A stretch of 39,117 bases of DNA from an uncultured Burkholderiales bacterium (GTDB lineage Bacteria; Pseudomonadota; Gammaproteobacteria; Burkholderiales; Burkholderiaceae). Of the stretch, positions 35,465-39,117 are shown one piece after another. The stretch is from positions 1 through 39,117 of the forward strand of contig CAMLJY010000059.1 of the NCBI GenBank assembly GCA_946480465.1, read 5' to 3'. Both the position numbers and the translations under genes were made by a program. How positions within the stretch are numbered: the first letter of the stretch is position 1; each line of letters begins with the position of its first letter. A model generated the notes under the pieces. It was not told where the DNA came from. It ran no database searches and was given only the letters and a program-made list of their open reading frames with translations.

Positions 35465-36432
35465 AGTCCCAGCGCATGGCCACCACCCGCGCCGCCCTGT
35501 CCCGGCCCGCCGCCACGCCGGCAGCCCCGGCCGCTGCGCGGGCCGGCGGTGGCGGGAGCGCCGCGCACCGCCCGCCGCGCTCGGCCCACGCCTGTGCATG
35601 CGGCGGCGGCTGCCCGCGCTGCGCCAGCAAGCTGCCACTGCAGGCCGCCGGCGGGCGCCCAGCCGGCTTCGACACGCCGCACGGCGACGCCAAGGCCGCG
35701 GGCGTGCGCTTTGCCGGCCGGCGTGCGGCGTGCATCGCGCCGTACGGCTTTCGCATCACGATGGACACCGACCGCAATGACGCATCGGCCGCCACCGGGC
35801 GGCTGCAGCTGGCATTCCGGGGCGAAGGGCTGTCACGCTTTCACGGCGGCACGCAGCAGCCGTTCGCCTTCGGTCCGCGCGACAAGGACGCGCGGGGCAA
35901 GGTCTGCGATTGCGACTGCATGAGCTACCGCCAGCACATCCGCGGCATCGCCTTGCGCCGCGGCCCGGCCGACCCGGCATTCCAGGCCGAGACGCGGATC
36001 ACCTCCGGCCACCGCGTGCTGGCGCTGGACGGCCAGTGGCACGAGGAAGACGTGTCCACCATCGTCGGCCGCAGCGCCCAGGGCTGCGAGCACGAGTACG
36101 AGGACCACCCCGGGGTGATCGACACCCGGGGCACCGGCACGATGTGGCTGGTGCGGCTGAACTTCCTGCTGCAGGTGTGGGACCGCTGCACGCAGCGCAG
36201 CCTGCGCGAGTCGAAGCAGACGCTGTCGATCGGCGGCGACGAGCCGCCACGCTGGATCCACTGGGACGGCGGCTGGGGGCCGCTGAACCGGGCCGACCTG
36301 CGGCAGTCCTACGCCTCGGACGGACAGGCGGCGACGCAGGCACCGGGTCCGCCGGCCGGCGCCGGACCGGGGGTCGCCCCAGGGGCCGACCCTGGGGCCG
36401 ATCCCCCTGCCGAACCGGATGCGACGCCATGA
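35461..36432 (+). CDS. Cys-rich candidate eCIS cargo with CACGGGCPRC leader
   Basis: 323 aa from GTG 35461 (GTGA overlap with the previous stop); ATG 35476 is an alternative. The longer upstream frame is a shadow. Residues 1-44 are disordered Ala/Pro. CACGGGCPRC stands at 45-54, the same leader as in the next gene, where it precedes DUF4157. A compact middle domain (about 85-290) has CDCDC at 149-153 followed by YRQHIRG at 156-162, further Cys at CEHEYEDHPG and WDRCTQRSL, and WIHWDGGW near its end. The tail is Pro/Gly/Asp-rich. I do not recognise a named family. Position and shared leader suggest a protein packed in the particle or acting with the DUF4157 protein. Toxin, adaptor or immunity roles are all possible. 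Confidence 0.75.
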   Translation: MKSQRMATTRAALSRPAATPAAPAAARAGGGGSAAHRPPRSAHACACGGGCPRCASKLPLQAAGGRPAGFDTPHGDAKAAGVRFAGRRAACIAPYGFRITMDTDRNDASAATGRLQLAFRGEGLSRFHGGTQQPFAFGPRDKDARGKVCDCDCMSYRQHIRGIALRRGPADPAFQAETRITSGHRVLALDGQWHEEDVSTIVGRSAQGCEHEYEDHPGVIDTRGTGTMWLVRLNFLLQVWDRCTQRSLRESKQTLSIGGDEPPRWIHWDGGWGPLNRADLRQSYASDGQAATQAPGPPAGAGPGVAPGADPGADPPAEPDATP

Positions 36433-38576
36433 CGCGAACCACCGCGACACCCCCCGCCCCCGGCGCGCCCGGCACGGTGCCGCGCCGGGTCGCATCGTCA
36501 CGCGCGCCATCACGCGCCGGATCACCCGCGCCATCCGCCGCACCATCCCCCGCGCCCGACCCCGGCCCGCCGGCGCCGGCCCCGCTGCGGCCGGCAGGCG
36601 CCTGCGCCTGCGGCGGACGCTGCCCGCGCTGCCTGGCCCGGTCCGCCGTCGGCGCCCCCGGCGACCCGCTCGAACGCGAGGCCGACCGCATGGCGGACGG
36701 AGTCATGCGGATGGCGTATCCACCGGCGCGCGAGCCGGCGGCGGGGGCGCAGACGCCGCCTGGCCCGCGCGGGCCAGGCGGCCGCTGCGAAACCAGCGAA
36801 GCCGGCGCCGAAACCGGAGGCAATACCCGCGGTGAAAAGTCCGGCGAGCGCACGCTGCGGCGCGAACCGGCCGCCGGCACCTTCGCGCCGCCCGCCGGCG
36901 TGCCGGACTCGGTGCGGCAGGCCCTGCAGTCCCCCGGCCGGCCGCTGGAAGCGGCCACGCGCACCTTCTTCGAACCGCGCTTCGGGCTGGACCTGGGCGG
37001 CGTGCGGGTACACACCGGCGCGCTGGCCGAGCGCAGTGCGGCCGACATCGACGCCCGCGCCTACACCGCCGGCGCCGACATCGTCTTCGCCGCCGGCCAG
37101 TACGCGCCCCACGGCGCCGCCGGGCGCCAGCTGCTGGCGCACGAACTCGCGCACGTCGTTCAGCAGTCGCACGGCGTGCAGCGCCTGCAGCGCGCCTGGA
37201 ACCCCTGCGGCAGCGGCGAGACCTGCCCCGAGCGCGAGCCGGGCGAGATCGGCCGCGCACGCGCGGCGACGCTCGGCACCGGCACGCTGGAGTCGCCCGA
37301 GCACGGCATCATCGTCCAGCCCTTCGCCATCGGTTCCAGCAATGCCGCGTCGCTGTCGCGCGACCCGACCTGGCGGGGCTTCCGGCGCGAAGTCGACACG
37401 CGCAGCGACCGCTGGGAAATCCTCGGCTTCAGCGACTGCCGGGGCGACGAGGCGCTGAACCGCGACCTGCGCGACGCCCGCGCCAAGGCCGTGCTGCGCC
37501 AGCTGCCGAGCAGCGCGCGCGGCAAGATCGACGCGGCCCACGGCGCGCCGCCCGGCGACTGCGTCAGCGACGACGCCACCGAGGCCGATCGAGCGCTGAA
37601 CCGCAGCGCCGTGTTCATCCAGACCGTCGCGAGCATCGACTTCCCGGACGAATCGGTGACCGCGCCGGCCTGTCCACCCGCCGCCGCGACCACGGCCGGC
37701 AGCATCGGCGACTACGTTTCGCTGGTGTTGTGTGCCGAGACCCTGTTCCCTTCGTTCTCGCCGCGCGAGATGCTGTCGCTGCTGCGGCAGCTCTATTACG
37801 GCAACGAAGCCTGGTCGCGCACCCGCACCCGCTTCTGGGAGGACGTGATCCCCTGCGGGCTGAGCCTGGCCGACCCGCGGCCGACACTCGGCGCCCCGCT
37901 GTTCGATTCGCTGCGCCGCTCCCAGGTGGTGGCCGGCGTGGACATCGGCCACGTGTTCACCGGGCTGGAGTCCATGGTCTGCCCTTCGGCCAGCGTGGAG
38001 CTGGAGACGCCCGGCCCCAACGCCGTGGTCGCGATCAGCAACGAGGCCTTTGCGACCTGGGGCGGCGACCTCGGTTCCGCCGCGGCCCGCAAGGTGCACG
38101 ACGAGGTGGACCTGGGCACGGTCAACCCGTGGCGCACGTACTTCGGCACCCCCGGCTCGCCGGCGAGCCATGAAGACCTGGAGGGCGACATCGACAGCTT
38201 CGCCATCCGCGCCGGGCTGTCGGGCTCGTCCTGCGCCGCGACCCCGCTGACCACGCTGCCCGCCTTGAGCGATCCGGTGTCGAAGATGCTGCTCGACTAC
38301 TACGACGCGACGCCGGCCGCCGGCGCACACCGCACCGACTACGCGCGCTGCGTCGTGCAGGCGCTGGGCGGGCGCGTCGCCGGCCGCCGCATCACCAACA
38401 AGGCCGACGTGGTCGACGCGATCCGGCCTGGCGTCGAGTCCTTCGCGCGCACCTTCTACCTCGGCCTCGTCACGGTGCCGCTGTTCGCCATCGGCGTCAC
38501 GGAAGCGATGCTGCTGTTCAGCTACTCGCACGAGGCCTGCGAGCTGTTCGTCGACTGGCTGGAATCGAAGCTCTGA
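36429..38576 (+). CDS. DUF4157 (eCIS_core) protein with OmpA-like domain and unknown C-terminal domain; likely effector
   Basis: 715 aa; ATG 36429 in an ATGA overlap; the longer upstream frame is a shadow. Disordered Pro/Ala start, then CACGGRCPRC at 59-68. DUF4157 follows (DPLEREADRMADGVMRM near 78; about 165-245: FEPRFGLDLGGVRVHTGALA, and AYTAGADIVFAAGQYAP), ending in the zinc-protease-like HELAHVVQQ with HELAH at 238-242. Residues 285-400 look OmpA-like (WEILGFSDCRGDEALNRDLR). The C-terminal 300 residues are unrecognised, with VVAGVDIGHVFTGLESMVC, an acidic segment EDLEGDIDSFAIRAG, and a hydrophobic stretch near 674-700 (LGLVTVPLFAIGVTEAMLLF). DUF4157 is the domain most specifically linked to eCIS loci and their toxins. 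As the last gene of the operon it is the top effector candidate. Confidence 0.88.
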   Translation: MTRTTATPPAPGAPGTVPRRVASSRAPSRAGSPAPSAAPSPAPDPGPPAPAPLRPAGACACGGRCPRCLARSAVGAPGDPLEREADRMADGVMRMAYPPAREPAAGAQTPPGPRGPGGRCETSEAGAETGGNTRGEKSGERTLRREPAAGTFAPPAGVPDSVRQALQSPGRPLEAATRTFFEPRFGLDLGGVRVHTGALAERSAADIDARAYTAGADIVFAAGQYAPHGAAGRQLLAHELAHVVQQSHGVQRLQRAWNPCGSGETCPEREPGEIGRARAATLGTGTLESPEHGIIVQPFAIGSSNAASLSRDPTWRGFRREVDTRSDRWEILGFSDCRGDEALNRDLRDARAKAVLRQLPSSARGKIDAAHGAPPGDCVSDDATEADRALNRSAVFIQTVASIDFPDESVTAPACPPAAATTAGSIGDYVSLVLCAETLFPSFSPREMLSLLRQLYYGNEAWSRTRTRFWEDVIPCGLSLADPRPTLGAPLFDSLRRSQVVAGVDIGHVFTGLESMVCPSASVELETPGPNAVVAISNEAFATWGGDLGSAAARKVHDEVDLGTVNPWRTYFGTPGSPASHEDLEGDIDSFAIRAGLSGSSCAATPLTTLPALSDPVSKMLLDYYDATPAAGAHRTDYARCVVQALGGRVAGRRITNKADVVDAIRPGVESFARTFYLGLVTVPLFAIGVTEAMLLFSYSHEACELFVDWLESKL

Positions 38577-38596
38577 GGTCCGGGCCCTGCTGCAGC

Positions 38597-38839
38597 TCAG
38601 TGCCTTGCCGATGCTTCGCAGCCGTAGAGCACGGTGCCGTCGGGCAACTCCACCCGCCGCAGCAGGCCGCGGCCGACCAGCGCGTGCAGCGCGCGCTCGA
38701 CGTCGGCCTGCGCCGGGGCGGACCCGCTGCGCGAGAGCCACCAGCGCCTGATCCCATCCGCGGAGTCGGCGGCCTGCGGGTGGTTGGCGAGGTGCTCCAG
38801 GATGGCGTCCACCAGCGCACGATGGGAGAAGGATTCCAT
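38597..38839 (-). CDS. Small predicted winged-helix protein
   Basis: 80 aa; ATG 38839 with GAGGTGG 7 nt upstream; the longer frame to 38941 lacks a good site. It ends 20 bp from the eCIS operon stop, convergent with it. Helices MESFSHRALVDAILEHLANH, GIRRWWLSRSG and AQADVERALHALVGRGLLRR, followed by a beta hairpin VELPDGTVLYGCEAS, give a winged-helix layout. It may bind DNA or mediate protein contact. No family named with confidence. Its place beside the eCIS operon hints at regulation of it, but this is inference only. Confidence 0.7.
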   Translation of the reverse strand: MESFSHRALVDAILEHLANHPQAADSADGIRRWWLSRSGSAPAQADVERALHALVGRGLLRRVELPDGTVLYGCEASARH

Positions 38840-39117
38840 GTCAGGCCACCTCGGGGCGCCGCAGCATGGCGCTTGCACGCAAGCGCAGTGCCAGCGCGGC
38901 CCTGGCGGGCTGGCGCGGCCCGCCGGCAGGCACGGTCCCATCGGCGCACCAGTCCGGCGACAGGGGGCGCGGCGGGTCAGGATCGACCCGAGGGGCAGGC
39001 AGTACCCGCCTTTGCGTTGTCGCGGAAGAGCAGCAGCTCGGGGCGCGGGCGGCGTGCTTGTGGCGTGCAGCGTGCAGCGTGCAGCGTGCAGCGTGCAGCG
39101 TGCAGCGTGCAGCGTGC
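38840..39117. other. Right-edge region, mostly unassigned
   Basis: No recognised gene. On the minus strand a frame open at the window edge ends at TGA 38977-38979 with ELLLFRDNAKAGTACPSGRS; upstream it reads through the heptamer repeat as (LHAARCT)n. It has at least 46 codons and no visible start, and could be a partial gene or chance. Confidence 0.3.
39063..39117. repeat. Heptanucleotide tandem repeat GCGTGCA, about 7.9 copies, cut by the window edge
   Basis: Perfect head-to-tail GCGTGCA units fill the last 55 bases. Seven is not a multiple of three, so copy changes would shift any frame passing through. The true length is unknown because the window ends inside the array. Confidence 0.95.

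Noticed and set aside
30926..35638. 1570-codon minus-strand frame, longer than the DUF6519 gene it opposes
   Set aside because: Length alone is misleading at this GC content; it is Arg/Ala/Gly/His/Val/Gln-rich with no recognisable domain, while the plus strand shows DUF6519, beta-helix and Ig-like signatures.

Overview
The window is very GC-rich and gene-dense, with strong codon bias. Many operon genes overlap by ATGA, GTGA or TGATG. Together with a SolI/CepI-like luxI remnant and a 20-residue G-R-P-K-G-E repeat of a kind I recall from Burkholderiales, this points to a beta-proteobacterium of the order Burkholderiales. That placement is by eye and memory, not by computation.

Left part (1-11456) is an accessory region. 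From left to right it holds: the N-terminal 425 codons of a calcium-binding-repeat (RTX) protein running off the left edge; an internally deleted luxI (acyl-homoserine-lactone synthase) pseudogene with its own terminator and a lux-box-like site; a PLP-dependent aminotransferase divergent from a GntR/FadR-type regulator, with a perfect 12-bp palindrome between them; a C-terminal remnant of a second RTX-type protein; a large SARP/AfsR-like regulator (winged helix, BTAD, ATPase, TPR); and a 1292-aa RTX/subtilisin-like protease on the opposite strand.

Spacer 11457-12028 separates the two parts. It carries three perfect copies plus one degenerate copy of a 20-bp tandem repeat, a G9 run and one small AT-rich island. 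It should contain the promoters of the protease and of the following operon.

Right part (12029-38576) is one long plus-strand operon encoding an extracellular contractile injection system (eCIS; relatives are Afp, PVC and other phage-tail-like particles). The order is: sheath, tube, gp51-like zinc-ribbon assembly protein, Pro/Ala-rich protein, Pvc16-like cap (DUF4255), a 74-codon 60-bp-repeat ORF, AAA+ ATPase, small unknown protein, Pvc7-like hub adaptor, LysM protein, gpD-like hub, gpV-like spike, PAAR-like tip, gp25, two baseplate wedge proteins, a gpI-like wedge protein, a 1493-aa DUF6519/beta-helix protein, and two C-terminal genes that share a Cys-rich CACGGxCPRC leader. One of those two has the DUF4157 (eCIS_core) domain, an OmpA-like domain and an unrecognised tail; the other has a CDCDC-YRQHIRG motif. 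These two are the best cargo candidates. There is one sheath and one tube gene, and no classical tape-measure or fibre gene is evident.

Right edge: a convergent 80-aa predicted winged-helix protein, then a heptanucleotide (GCGTGCA) tandem repeat that runs into the end of the window.

I saw no tRNA, rRNA, CRISPR array, transposase or origin. The loss of luxI, the RTX remnant and the repeat arrays suggest this is a remodelled accessory region.
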